Of a stretch of 47,889 nt of DNA, positions 31,381-44,166 are shown one piece after another. The stretch is from contig CAUDNR010004520.1 in NCBI GenBank assembly GCA_958430865.1, forward strand, positions 1-47,889, written 5' to 3'. Origin of the DNA: Entrophospora sp. SA101 (taxonomy: Eukaryota; Glomeromycota; Glomeromycetes; Entrophosporales; Entrophosporaceae). Numbering within the stretch: position 1 is the stretch's first letter; every line of letters starts with the position of its first letter. Both the position numbers and the translations under genes were made by a program. The notes below the pieces were generated by a model. That model was not told the DNA's origin, ran no database searches, and worked only from the letters and a program-made list of their open reading frames with translations.

Positions 31381-32162
31381 TGGCAAAAATTACTGTAAAT
31401 TGAAATTTCGAACAGAAATAACTCAAAAAAAGCAAGTTAAATTAATAAAATTACTTATTACTTTTACCATGAATTTCCTCGCCTTTGGTAATCACACAGT
31501 TCGCAATTTACTCTATTCGAATTATTTTACTTGAAAAAAAGTCCTTTTGCGAACCGAGCACCACCACGATAAAAAATTATTACAGTTGCTAGAACAAAAA
31601 CAAATACCTTATCAATTATTAAATGAAAGAGAATTTACTCGTTATGGATTTAACAAAAAAAATCAAGGAATAGTAGCGTTTATTAACAGTTATGATTATG
31701 TCTCACTTAATTCTTTGCTAACTCGCCAACCTCAGCGTAAGTTTCCTTTAATTATTATGTTAGACTCGATTGAGGACCCACACAATTTTGGGGCAATTTT
31801 ACGGACTTGTGCTGCTTTAAAAGTAGATGGAGTGATTATTGCTACTAAAAACCAAGTGCCAGTGAATAGCACGGTAATCAAAGTTTCCGTAGGTGGCGTG
31901 GCTTACGTTCCCGTTTGTCAAGTTAATAACTTATTAACAGCCGTTAATGAGTTAAAGAAAGCGGGCTACCAAATTGTTTCGGCCGTTTGCCAACCAGGAG
32001 CCCAAGAATATAATCAAATAGAATTTAAGTTTCCGACTTGTTTAGTTTTTGGTAATGAACACCAAGGAATTAGGCAAAAAATTATTCAAACCAGTGACAT
32101 TTCTCTTTATATCCCAATGAGTAATAATATTGGTTCTTTAAATGTTTCGGTCAGTTGCGGAA

Positions 32163-34712
<2,550 letters not shown>

Positions 34713-34777
34713 ATTATAAATTTTCCTACTTGATAACAATAAAAAGTTTGAACCGCTTGCCCCTTATAATCAATTAT

Positions 34778-35017
34778 TTATTTAACTTCTATTTCGTAAT
34801 CCAACAACAAATTACTACCATTTTTCCCCTCTTCAACAGTGAAATTGTATTCTTTATTTTCTTCTAATCAACTTCATCTTCCCTCTTTTACTTTGGAAGA
34901 GAAAACAAAAATAGTCTCGTTATTATTTAAGGTAAGGATAAGGTAAGAATTACCATTGGTATCTCTTCTTTCGACTCTTTTGTTAATTTTTTCTGTAATT
35001 ATGCGGGTATTATCCAT
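34778..35017 (-). CDS. Small hypothetical protein, 79 aa
   Basis: From ATG 35017: a basic N-terminus (EKINKRVERRD), alternating beta-strand-like hydrophobic pattern (SYLILTLNNNETIFVFSS, LLLDYEIEV) and two TGA Trp codons. The pattern could fold as a small beta barrel, but no family is recognised. It lies 65 bases upstream of leuS on the same strand. 35018-35194 shows no gene. Confidence 0.5.
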
Positions 35018-35194
35018 AGAGACTAGTATAATTACATTTTACCTCGGTTGCTTTGAAAAAAATTCTGTATTTCCCTATAATCTAAATTTACTTTTTTAAA
35101 AATTATTGAAACCAGTGGGACATTATTATAAAGAAAATATTTTTTATTAATTAATAATTTCGTTTCTCCTTGGGTTAATATACCACTTTTTAAT

Positions 35195-36019
35195 CTAACG
35201 AGATAAATTTTTCTTTTTGGTGTTTCTGATAATCAACATTGTGGCTAGTCCCACTAACAGTATTATTCCGCCACCTACCACTCAACCAGTCGGGAAGTTA
35301 TTACTTTTTGGTTTTTGGTTAGTATTAGCAGTTGCTATCTCCTTTAAACTAGACTTGATTTCTTGCAATTGAACTTCTTTTTTTTGAACTTCTTGCTGAA
35401 TTTCGGGAGTTTGTTTTTCGGATTTTAATTTTTTAATTTCTTCCTCTAACTCTTTCATTTTTGCTTCTAAGGACGAGACAACTTTCTTTAAAGAATGATT
35501 ATTTAACTTCTTTTTCTTAATTTCGTTAATTAACTCTTCCCAGGTTCAGTGGTCGTAATTGTTATTATTAGAATTAAAGGGGCTTTTTAGTTCTTGTAAT
35601 TCTTTTTCCAGTTTATCAATTATTTTTTGGATATTTGGCTGTTCTTGGTAAGGAACTTCGGGCTTTTTCTTTTTATAATTTTCGATTTCACTTTCTAAAC
35701 GCTTAATTTCGGACTTTTTTCCTTTTGGTTCATCATTAGACAGATAAGAAGTTTCAGGTCTAGGATTATAAGTGTTATTGTTTGGTGGAAAATTTTGCTG
35801 ATTATCTCCAGTTTCTTGCCAATTGTTATTTTCTGTTTGGCATTGTTCCCGCTTTCGCTGTAAACTTTCCCGTTCGGTTCTAAAATTTTCCTCCTCATTT
35901 TGTTGAGTCTCGTTGTTTTTTTCTCATTCACTCCTTTTCTTATTTCCTATTTCGACAATCAAGTTATATAACTTATCTTGAAATTTCACAAATTCAGTCG
36001 GAACTTCCACGACTGGCAT
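35195..36019 (-). CDS. Coiled-coil protein with C-terminal membrane anchor, overlapping the J-domain ORF
   Basis: 274 aa from ATG 36019: [19 protein letters not shown], then a Gln/Asn-rich part, long coiled coil, and a C-terminal membrane segment ([20 protein letters not shown]) followed by [10 protein letters not shown]. The frame is open upstream ([10 protein letters not shown]) and reads like a continuation of the J-domain ORF in another frame, so the two were probably one protein of about 400 aa. A break at about 36055 (GTTATCGCGAT) would explain the split. Confidence 0.62.
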
Positions 36020-36405
36020 TTCAGCCAACTTTTCCAATTTGTCCCGTCAATCGCGATAACCGCTTCATAAATTAGGTCTAAATCTTGGGGCGAAACTCCG
36101 TAAAGGATAAAAGCTTGCTCGATGCTTGCGATAATTTCGGCTTGGTTGGTAGCACTCATTCGGGCTAATTCCTCCAACATTTCCTCAATTTCTCCATTTA
36201 AACTACCACTTTTTTGATTTAGCAAAGATTCTGTTACTTCCTTAATCTCTTTAAACTTCGCTTCGGCGACTTTTTTTTCGGCTTCACTTTTGCCGTGTTG
36301 TTTGTCAGGGTGGTATTTTAAGGCTAATTTCTTGAAAGCCTTTTTTATTTCCTCCGGAGTAGCATTGGAACTAACTCCGAGGATTTGATAATAATTTTTT
36401 GACAT
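35947..36405 (-). CDS. J-domain (DnaJ-like) protein
   Basis: 152 aa. Residues 1-65 are a J domain ([23 protein letters not shown] within [10 protein letters not shown]). It would stimulate the ATPase of DnaK. No Gly/Phe-rich or zinc-finger domain follows, so it is not the general DnaJ. The last 40 residues are probably out of the true frame; the tail-anchored ORF 35195-36019 seems to be the natural continuation. If joined, this is a membrane-tethered co-chaperone. Confidence 0.78.
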
Positions 36406-36425
36406 AATTTTAAATATTTATTATT

Positions 36426-37073
36426 TTATTGATGTGGTGGAACTTCTTGTCGTGCCTCGTATTGCTGTTGTTGATAAACTTGGTCTAATTCTATTTTCAA
36501 GTTAGCAATCTTTTTACACTTACGAAGGACTTTTCTAGTATCTACCACACTAACTCCGGCGTTTAATAACGCTTGCTCGATTGTGTTAATATTATTTTCA
36601 ACTGCCCTGGCATTGTCCCTGTTATAATCAGGGGAAGTAGTAATTACTTTTAATTGTTCGTAAAAGTCTTGTAAATTTCTGGTTTGTCCTTGATTAACTC
36701 CTAATGGTTGAAACTGTTGGATAAACTCACCCAACTTTTCCTCTTTTAAATCTATTTTCTGATTTAAAAACTCTTCGCGGGAAATGTTTAAATCTCCTTT
36801 CAACTCTTTAATTTTATTAACTTTTTCTTCAATTTCGTTATCTTTATTATTAATTGTGATTTGTAAAGCAGTGAATTGTCGTATTAATTCATCATATTGA
36901 TTTTGTTTGGCAACTAGTTCATTATTTTTTGCTGTTAATTGATTTTGAGTAGTAGTTAACTGTGTGCTATAACTGACTATTTGTCTATCTTTTTCATTTA
37001 TTTGATTGTTCTTGGTTGCTAATTCTCTTTCTCCGGCTCTTATTAGGCTTTGTAAATTAGTGTTTTCTGACAA
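36426..37073 (-). CDS. Coiled-coil protein
   Basis: 215 aa from a TTG at 37073, with heptads rich in Gln, Asn, Lys and Glu (ATKNNQINEKDRQIVSYSTQ), then an alpha-helical C-terminal part (TIEQALLNAGVSVVDTRKVL). The same frame is open upstream to 37283, reaching the TAA that ends the small ORF 37284-37463, and codes further coiled coil without an ATG. The real gene may start upstream or be the second half of a gene cut by that TAA. 20 bases ahead of the J-domain gene. Confidence 0.55.
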   Translation of the reverse strand: MSENTNLQSLIRAGERELATKNNQINEKDRQIVSYSTQLTTTQNQLTAKNNELVAKQNQYDELIRQFTALQITINNKDNEIEEKVNKIKELKGDLNISREEFLNQKIDLKEEKLGEFIQQFQPLGVNQGQTRNLQDFYEQLKVITTSPDYNRDNARAVENNINTIEQALLNAGVSVVDTRKVLRKCKKIANLKIELDQVYQQQQYEARQEVPPHQ

Positions 37074-37283
37074 TAGGCTATCATTCCTAGCGTCTAAACG
37101 AGCATTTGCTACTTGTAAGTCAGAAACTCTTGATTGAAAATTAGATTTTTCTACTTGTAAAGTATCACGCTGATTTTGTAAACTAGAATAATCTGCTCGG
37201 ACGTTACCTAAAGTAACAACTAACGGAGAAACTTTTACTACGCTAAGGTCATCAAAATTATGACCACTATTATAACAACCTGT

Positions 37284-37463
37284 TTAGTAAATATTAATTT
37301 TTATATTATAACCTTCTTTTCAATTATAATAAGGTCAATCATTAACGCAATCAATATACTTTTCACTTTTATTTGCATACTCCACATAATTATCCAAATG
37401 AAATCTAATATAACTTGAATATGTTTCTTTGCTTGTTATTTCAAATGATTTTCAGTCTGCCAT
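37284..37463 (-). CDS. Small ORF in frame with the downstream coiled-coil gene
   Basis: 59 aa from ATG 37463: MADWKSFEITSKETYSSYIR through LDNYVEYANKSEKYIDC to a TAA, with four TGA Trp codons. Directly after the TAA the same frame continues GCYNSGHNFDDLSV into the coiled-coil ORF, so this may be the N-terminal part of one longer protein with a premature stop. The region 37464-37832 upstream is non-coding; it holds an 11-bp inverted repeat (ATTTATATAGA at 37666-37676 and its complement at 37704-37714). Confidence 0.45.
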
Positions 37464-37832
37464 TTTGTTTACTTTATTTTTATTTTAAAAATTGTTTTAT
37501 TTTTGCTATTCATTAAGCTTCAAAATAGCGTTAGCCTAGATTTACAGTTCTAGTTCTGTCTTTATTATAAAGGCAAATTTAGTAAGAATGTGAACTTACT
37601 TTATTGTCGTTGTTTTTATGCGGATTATTGATGATAATCTTAATTTTTCGGCTATTTAGTATAGCATTTATATAGACTTTTTTCTAACTTTTATAGAACG
37701 CTATCTATATAAATAATTTTTATTATATACTTATGACAATTTTAATTTGTAATTACAGAAAGATAAAAAGTGAAAAAAATAAGTTAGAAAAAAGTGGTGA
37801 ATTATTTAGCGTGGTTTTCTACAACGAAGAAT

Positions 37833-38534
37833 TTAATTAATTACTAATTTTTTTTGCGGGTAAATAGTGATTATTTTTTCCATAGTAAGTTTTTTGGCAT
37901 CCGGCAGGGAATTATTTTCATTACGAGCAAAATCAAGTAGAATATCAAGTATTTTTAAAGAACTTTCTGATACTTCAAATTTACTAAAAACTACTCCTTG
38001 ACCGGTACTTCAAAGCAGATAAACATCTTTTCCGGTGCATAAGTGCTGGATAAGTAACTGCATTTCAAAAACAAGCAGAGCAAGTGGACTGTCATTAGTT
38101 TTAATACTGTTAGTTTTTAATTCAATAATATGGTTTTGAAATTCTAAATCAATATAAGCGGCTAGTAATTCTCCTTTATGAAAAATATAATATAGTTTCT
38201 CACTACCCAAAAAGCGACCCAGTTCCAAGGATTTATTTTTTTTGAGAAAATTGAGTGTTTCATGAACCTTGCTATCTAGTTTATTTAAATAAATTGTTTC
38301 TTTTTCATCCACAAACGGCGGATAATTACCATCTTGAAAAAAATCCTGAATAATTTTGTGAAAATTTTTTCCTCTTTCGGCGGCTGCTTGTAAAACATGT
38401 TCGGGTATGGCTTTATATTCTATTTCTTTCAGAAATTTAGTTAATTTATTAGCACTCCACGCTTTTTTTCCTTGATAGTGAGGTCATAACAGACCAGTTT
38501 CCAGTTTTATTAGTTTTATCTCTTCTTTTTTCAT
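37833..38534 (-). CDS. Probable PD-(D/E)XK nuclease-like protein
   Basis: 233 aa. The order of motifs fits RecB/Cas4/lambda-exonuclease-type nucleases: RGKNFHKIIQDFF (His motif), AAYIDLEFQNHIIELKTNS (Asp, then Glu-x-Lys), and FEMQLLIQHL (Gln motif). The sequence is otherwise novel to me, so activity is a guess. Two TGA Trp codons. Stands alone on the minus strand; 38535-38650 upstream is shared with the divergent Lon-protease gene. Confidence 0.55.
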
Positions 38535-38637
38535 AATTAAGTATAATTTAATTTTGATAGTAAAATGCTTATTACTGGCAATCCTTACTTCTTTTTTGGT
38601 CAAAGTCTCCGGGTTTCTGCTTGGGCTCAGACCACAC

Positions 38638-38643
38638 TATAAT
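38638..38643 (+). promoter_or_regulatory. Minus-10 box upstream of the Lon protease-domain gene
   Basis: TATAAT lies 7 bases before the ATG at 38651; TTTCTG 18 bases upstream is a weak minus-35. If used, the mRNA would have almost no leader. Confidence 0.35.
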
Positions 38644-38650
38644 TACATTA

Positions 38651-39646
38651 ATGAATAATGCTCAAAAAAAAAAAAAAAAAACAATAATTTTCTCTTTCGT
38701 CAGTTTGGTTGGTGGGATATTGCTGGGCTTAGTTTTAAGTTGAGCGATAATAAGTAAGCAGAACAATGATAAACCGAACCAGGTAAAAGTTGAAAAACAA
38801 CTTCCTCCGTCTAATATAAATTGGGGAAAAGAAGCCGAAAGAAAAGGTTATCAACCGAGGAAAAATTGCCAATTTTGTCAAGCCACTAATTTGCTCGGGT
38901 TAGCGGAAAAAGTCTTGCCGGATTTAACAGCCAAAGAAAGAATGGGAGTAGTAAATAGTTTATTCGTACAGGGAACCTTACTTTGAAAAAGAGAATGAAA
39001 ACTTTTAGAATTAGAATGATTAGAAAAATCGTCGCGGGAAAAAACCACTTCTTGGACGGAACTGACTGGGGGAAAAGACGAGACTATTGTCATTTTGAAA
39101 AAGTCCGACCAAAAATTAAAAAATAGTGACGAAATAGAAAAAAACCTAGTTATTAAATTTTGCCAGAATAGGTTAGAGGAAGTTAATGATTATCTGAAAG
39201 AAGTGATAAAGACAGGAGTAAAAAAACTATTTGCGATAAAACCTGATTTAGTTTGGGAATGAGATATTTACTGCTTACTGAATAATGAAAGTGTAGGCAA
39301 TTCGAATGGTGTTCCTTTGTTATTAGCTTTGTATAGTGCTTATTACCAAAAGCCTGTTCCGAATGATATTGCCGCTACGGGAGCAGTTGATAAAGAGGGC
39401 AATATTGGGGCCATTGGTGGTTTGCATGAGAAAATAATTGCCACTGTGGAAGCGGGAAACAAAACTTTAATTTTACCAGCCGACCAAAATTGAGATAGCA
39501 GCAAAAATAAAGTAATAATTAGAGTGACTAAGCCGATTCCTCCCGAAATAGAAAAAGAATTCAATCAGAGATATGCGGGAAAACTAAAATATCAGCCAGT
39601 AAAAAATTGGCAAGATTTAATAAATTTGTTAGAGCAAGGTTTTTAA
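38651..39646 (+). CDS. Stand-alone membrane-anchored Lon (S16) protease domain
   Basis: 331 aa. MNNAQKKKKK (A18 tract, in frame) and one membrane segment (IIFSFVSLVGGILLGLVLSWAII) are followed by about 140 residues of unknown fold and a C-terminal S16 domain: NSNGVPLLLALYSAYY with nucleophile Ser218 and TGAVDKEGNIGAIGGLHEK with Lys261. The Ser-Lys distance of 43 residues equals that of E. coli Lon (S679, K722). No AAA+ module is present; Lon-derived ATPases are encoded at 25855-26481 and 27181-28191. Positive-inside topology would place the protease outside the membrane. Substrates unknown. Confidence 0.85.
38664..38681 (+). repeat. Homopolymer A18 tract (in frame)
   Basis: Eighteen As encode the Lys run just before the membrane segment of the S16 protease protein. 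With the preceding C the reading frame into the anchor is open. Confidence 0.85.
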
Positions 39647-39858
39647 GAAAAAAAATCAATTAACTTGCTAATTTCGTGTTTAAATCATTTAATCTTGTTG
39701 CTTCCATTAATCTCGGTAAATATAACAAAGTTAGAAATTATTTATAGTTCAATTTCGGTCTAAACCCTTGTTAATCAAGGAGTTAAGGTTTGAATTGCTA
39801 TCAAAAAACTCTAACAATGTAATAAAATGTTTTTCATTCTGATTATAAAACTATTAAT

Positions 39859-41010
39859 ATGCCTAAAAAAAGTAAATCAATATTCGCTCCTTATTCACAG
39901 TTCTTTCTTTCACAAACAATATTTCGCACTGTACTGTGAATTATTTTTGGCTTTTTGTTTGTTTTTATTGGAAAAAAATGTTTAAAATGAGACCTTTTCG
40001 GTCAGGTTCATGAATTATTTTCAGCGAAAAGTAAAGATTTTAATAAATACTTTGTTGGTAGTAGTATTAAGGAAAAAGAAAAGTTATTAAATTGAGCCTC
40101 GATTTTTATTGCCGTAATTATCATTTTAAATTTAATCTCTTTATTGCTTAATAGATACTTATGGAAAAAGGATAAATATATTGAAAACAATAATTTTTAT
40201 CTGCATGATAAGCGGATATTTATAATAAATAGTCTAATCCATGTCGCTTGTGCTTTTTTATTGATATTTTCTTTCGTTAGCCCTTTCACCGTTATAATTT
40301 CTTTGCTCTTTGCCTCTTTTAATTCTTGAAATTTTTGGACGAAAAAAAAAGCAAAAACTCCCCGCCTAGAAAGTTTTTTTTCGTGAAAAAACCAATATGT
40401 CCGGAAAATATTGACCTACTCGCTGATAGTGATTTTGCTTCTTCCGCTCCTTGGTAGTTTATTCGGAAATTTTTACGAAAAAGCGATGGGAGAATCGCCC
40501 GAAGGGCTAGCCAAAACTTTTAATGAGTTAATTAATATTGTTCCTTGGGTCGGAAATTTAATAAGATTATTCATAAATTCCGAATTAGGTTTTATCCACT
40601 GAATTATTCTTATCTGATTTATGCGGGAACTAATTAATGACCAAATTAAACAATTCAAAGACTTTTGAGTAACCATTAACAGTATGGAAAAAACTGTCAT
40701 TAATTTCCAACATTATTACTATTATCAAGAAAGTTGAGCCCTAACCAATAATACTTTGATTAATTTAGGTAATTATGATTACTTAACTAACAGCCCCCAG
40801 TTTTTAAGTAAAAAGTATTTGGAAGGAGATTTTGATACCCAGCACTTTGCCCAAAAAAATCGCCAAGTGGTTGAATATTTGAACTACTGTCAAAAGAAAA
40901 TTCCGGAAAACCCTCAAAGGAGGTTTCTATATCACTGTTTATTTTTTGAATTTAGTTCCCGGCAAGATTATGAGCGGAGCCAGCGATTAATCCAAGCGGC
41001 TCGGAAGTAA
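39859..41010 (+). CDS. Multi-pass membrane protein, unrecognised
   Basis: 383 aa from ATG 39859. About six hydrophobic segments (LWIIFGFLFVFIG, IFIAVIIILNLISLLL, HVACAFLLIFSFVSPFTVII, LIVILLLPLLGSLFG) are followed by a soluble C-terminal part (about 130 residues). More than ten TGA Trp codons hide it from the standard code. No family recognised. The 3' end overlaps the convergent CorC-like gene by 24 bases. The preceding 39647-39858 shows no gene. Confidence 0.75.
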
Positions 41011-41982
41011 TAGCCTGTTTTTCACTTTTCCCACTAACGCATCAAAAATATCTTGATGAGAAATAACTCCCACAAATTTTTTATCTTGCTGAATAATTGC
41101 TAGGGAAAAACCCGTTCTTTGGAGACTTTCTAATAATTTGTCTAATGATTCTCAAGGGGGGAAAAAAAGAGGATTTTTTTCAACGTGGTCTTGCCATTTC
41201 GATTTTTTTTCTTTGAGTAAATTTCAATAAAATAATTTAAAGTTAAAGGTTCCTACCACCTCTTTTTTTTTGTTAAGAACCGGATAGCAATTAAAAAAAT
41301 ATTTAGCGTGAATCTTTTGAATTTCGCTCAAAGTCATATTTTCATTAAGAGTAATAACTTTTGGGCGTGGGGTAAAGACCATTGCTACTTGTAATTCATC
41401 AAAATTGAAGGCCGCTTGCACTAATTTAACTTCTTTCTCTTCCAAAACTTTATCCATGGTTAGATTTTGTATAAAGCGTATTACATCTTGTTCCGAGTTA
41501 GCAAACACTTTTTTTTTTGGCTTAATTATTTTTCTTAAAAAGGGGTAGAAAGTGAGACTAATCCCATAGGCAATATTCAAAAAAAAATTATTAAGTACCC
41601 AGTGTTTAGTCTTAATAGCCACATAACGAACCAATATTTCAGTTAAAAGTGCGACCAGGAAAGCTGTTCCAAAAAGCGAAAAATAGTATCATCGTTGGCT
41701 AGAGCCTGTAAAATATTTACCAAAAATGCCAATAATCGCTTCCGAAAAAAATAAATTAATAATAACTTGTAAAAAACAAATTACGACAAAAAGAAGATAA
41801 TTATTTTTTAAAACAAAAATTAATTTTTTGATTTTCTTTTTTCTCCCCTTCTGCCTAGTTAAATCTATTTTGAATAAGTCAATATCGGAATATAAGGTAG
41901 AAATGTAATTTAAAAAAATCGCCAAAAAAAGGAATATGGCCGCAAAGACAATTGATAAAAGTATTTGATTTTTCTCGTCCAT
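40987..41982 (-). CDS. CorC/HlyC-type protein (DUF21/CNNM plus CBS pair)
   Basis: 331 aa. N-terminal membrane domain with SEAIIGIFGKYF and EILVRYVAIKTKH (the ExxP-like region of CNNM domains), then two CBS-type motifs (VAMVFTPRPKVITLNENMTL and GFSLAIIQQDKKFVGVISHQDI). Family members are linked to Mg2+/Co2+ transport. The CorC C-terminal domain is missing (usual length about 420). It follows rbfA by 5 bases and is likely co-transcribed with nusA-infB-rbfA. Confidence 0.8.
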
Positions 41983-41987
41983 GATTA

Positions 41988-42338
41988 TTAAGATGCTTTG
42001 TGAATAATTTTTTCCAATTCGTTTATTTTAGTTAATTCCTCATCGCCAAAAAATCTAATTTGGGGTATATAAGCAAATTTTTTCTGGCGAGCTAACTCTT
42101 TTTTTATCAGCGGAGAATATTTTTTATTTATCAGTGCTAATAATTCTTGTTTCTTTTCCGTCTGAGAAAAATTAAGGTATATTTTTAAATTTTCTCCTGA
42201 TTTACCTAATATACTATAACTTACCGAGCAAGAAGGAATACTTTCCTGCCGTATTATTTGATATAAAACATAACTTATTTCTCGTTCGTACATTTTTTGC
42301 TTTCTTAAATGTAAAAAATATTTATTGTTCATTAACAT
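41988..42338 (-). CDS. rbfA: Ribosome-binding factor A
   Basis: 116 aa. Short 30S maturation factor with a KH-like fold: REISYVLYQIIRQE, VSYSILGKSGENLKIYLNF, and the C-terminal IPQIRFFGDEEL-type strand (family: LRFxxDxS). It overlaps the infB stop by 17 bases (ATG at 42338 or 42332), the conserved infB-rbfA order. Confidence 0.88.
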   Translation of the reverse strand: MLMNNKYFLHLRKQKMYEREISYVLYQIIRQESIPSCSVSYSILGKSGENLKIYLNFSQTEKKQELLALINKKYSPLIKKELARQKKFAYIPQIRFFGDEELTKINELEKIIHKAS

Positions 42339-44148
42339 TTTCTACTACTATTTGAAAAGAAATAATTTTATCGCCTTCCTGAAATTTATCAAACCCTTTC
42401 AGAACAATTCCACACTCTTGACCGCTCATTACCTCTGATTCGCTCTTGTTTTTGCTTTCTAAACTCTTAATTTCTCCCGTAAAAATTTTTTCCTTCACTT
42501 TTCCTCGCAGAACATAAACAAGTTTATTACGGCTAATTTTCCCACTAACTACTTGACAACCAGCAATATTACTCTTGGAAAAATGAATGACTTTTTTCAC
42601 TTCGGCTGTTCCTAGTAATTTTTCTACTTCTCTTTTTTCTTGACAACCAGCAATAATATTATCTAATTCTTGTTCTATTTCATAAATAATTCGGCTATTA
42701 AAAAAAGGAATATTGTTTTCTTTAATAAGTTTTTCTTGGTTAGAATTAGTTGGTAGTCCGAAAGATAAAATGGTGCTTTGAGTAACGCGAGCTAACTCTA
42801 AATCTGAATCGTGTAAATTACCGATAGCCGTATAAATTAGGGAAAAATTGAGATTGGTAGGAGATTTTTTTTGCACTAAATTGGTGAGAGATTCCAAACT
42901 GTTTTGACTATCTGCTGTTAAAAATAAATTAATATTTTTCTTTTTGCTACTAGTAGCCGGAGGAATTAATTTATTGTCGTTGGAGGAATAATTTATTAAT
43001 TCTTTTTCCAAAACTTTTTTTGCCCTTTCATTATTTATTACGACAAACTTTTCGCCTAATTCAGCGGTAAAATCACAACCAATAACTTTGGCTAAATCAC
43101 CCGGAAGAATTTCAGTTACTTTTTGGTCATGAATATTCTTTAATATTTTTATTTTACCTAGTTTTCCTTGGCAAAAAATATCATCTTTTTCTTTTAAACG
43201 ACCTCCTTGAATTAATAATTCCATGACCGTTGCTCCTAATTGCGGATGAAGATAACTATCAACCACCACACCATTAGCAGGACCTTGATGATTAGCCTGG
43301 CAATCAGTTAAAAGTAGAGCATTTTCCATGAGATGATTAACGCTTTCTTTTTCTTTGGCATTTCCCGAAACCACTATTATTTCTCCTCCTCATTCTAGGG
43401 GGGTTAACCCTTTTTCTTGCAATTGAGTTCTAATCTTATTTAAATTACTTTCATTATCGGTTTCAGCCGGTTTTTTGTGATTAATAAAAACAATAACGGG
43501 CAATTTATACTGGTGCAGATAATTAATAATTTCTTCGGTTTGGGTCATTATTCCATCGCGAGCGTCAATTATTAATACCACTATATCAGTCAAGGAAACT
43601 CCGCGCTGACGCAGCCGAATAAAATCATTATGGCCAGGCGTATCTAGCAGAGTAAGTTTTTGGCCGTGAAATTCTATTTGAGAAACAGTAATTTTTTGGG
43701 TTATTCCGCCCGCTTCTTTTCGTTGTAGGTTGGTTTGGCGAATAGTGTCTAAGAGAGTGGTTTTGCCATGGTCAATATGTCCCATAATACTAATAATTGG
43801 TGGGCGTTCTTGTAATTGGGCGTTATGGTTGACAGTAGTTAAATACTCGGTAATAAATGGGGAAAAATCTCTTTCTTTTTGCTTTTGTAATTTTATGCGG
43901 ACACTGCGGCAATAATCGGCTAATAATTCCTCTGATAACGCTTGATTAGTATTTATTTCTTTGCCTTTTCGTCAAAAATAGGCAATGATTTCGCTAGCTT
44001 TTTTACCCAAAATTTTACTTAATTCATTGACACTTATATTTTCCGAAGAATAATAAAAGCAGTTGTTTTTATATTCGTTTTTTTTTGCGGGAAATTTTTG
44101 CTGAATAATTTCCTGCAACGACTTATCATCTTTGCTATTTTTTTCCAT
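42322..44148 (-). CDS. infB: Translation initiation factor IF-2 with altered G4 motif
   Basis: 608 aa; short N-terminal part typical of Mollicutes. P-loop GHIDHGKTT, switch II DTPGH and the C-terminal beta-barrel domains are clear. The base-recognition motif, normally NKID-KP, reads FINHKKPAETD, so the Lys and Asp that read guanine are displaced or lost. Brings fMet-tRNA to the 30S subunit. One TGA (PLE-W-GGE) is Trp. Lies between nusA and rbfA; ylxR/ylxQ, usual neighbours in Firmicutes, are missing. Confidence 0.94.
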
Positions 44149-44166
44149 TTTGATATTTCGGCAAAA

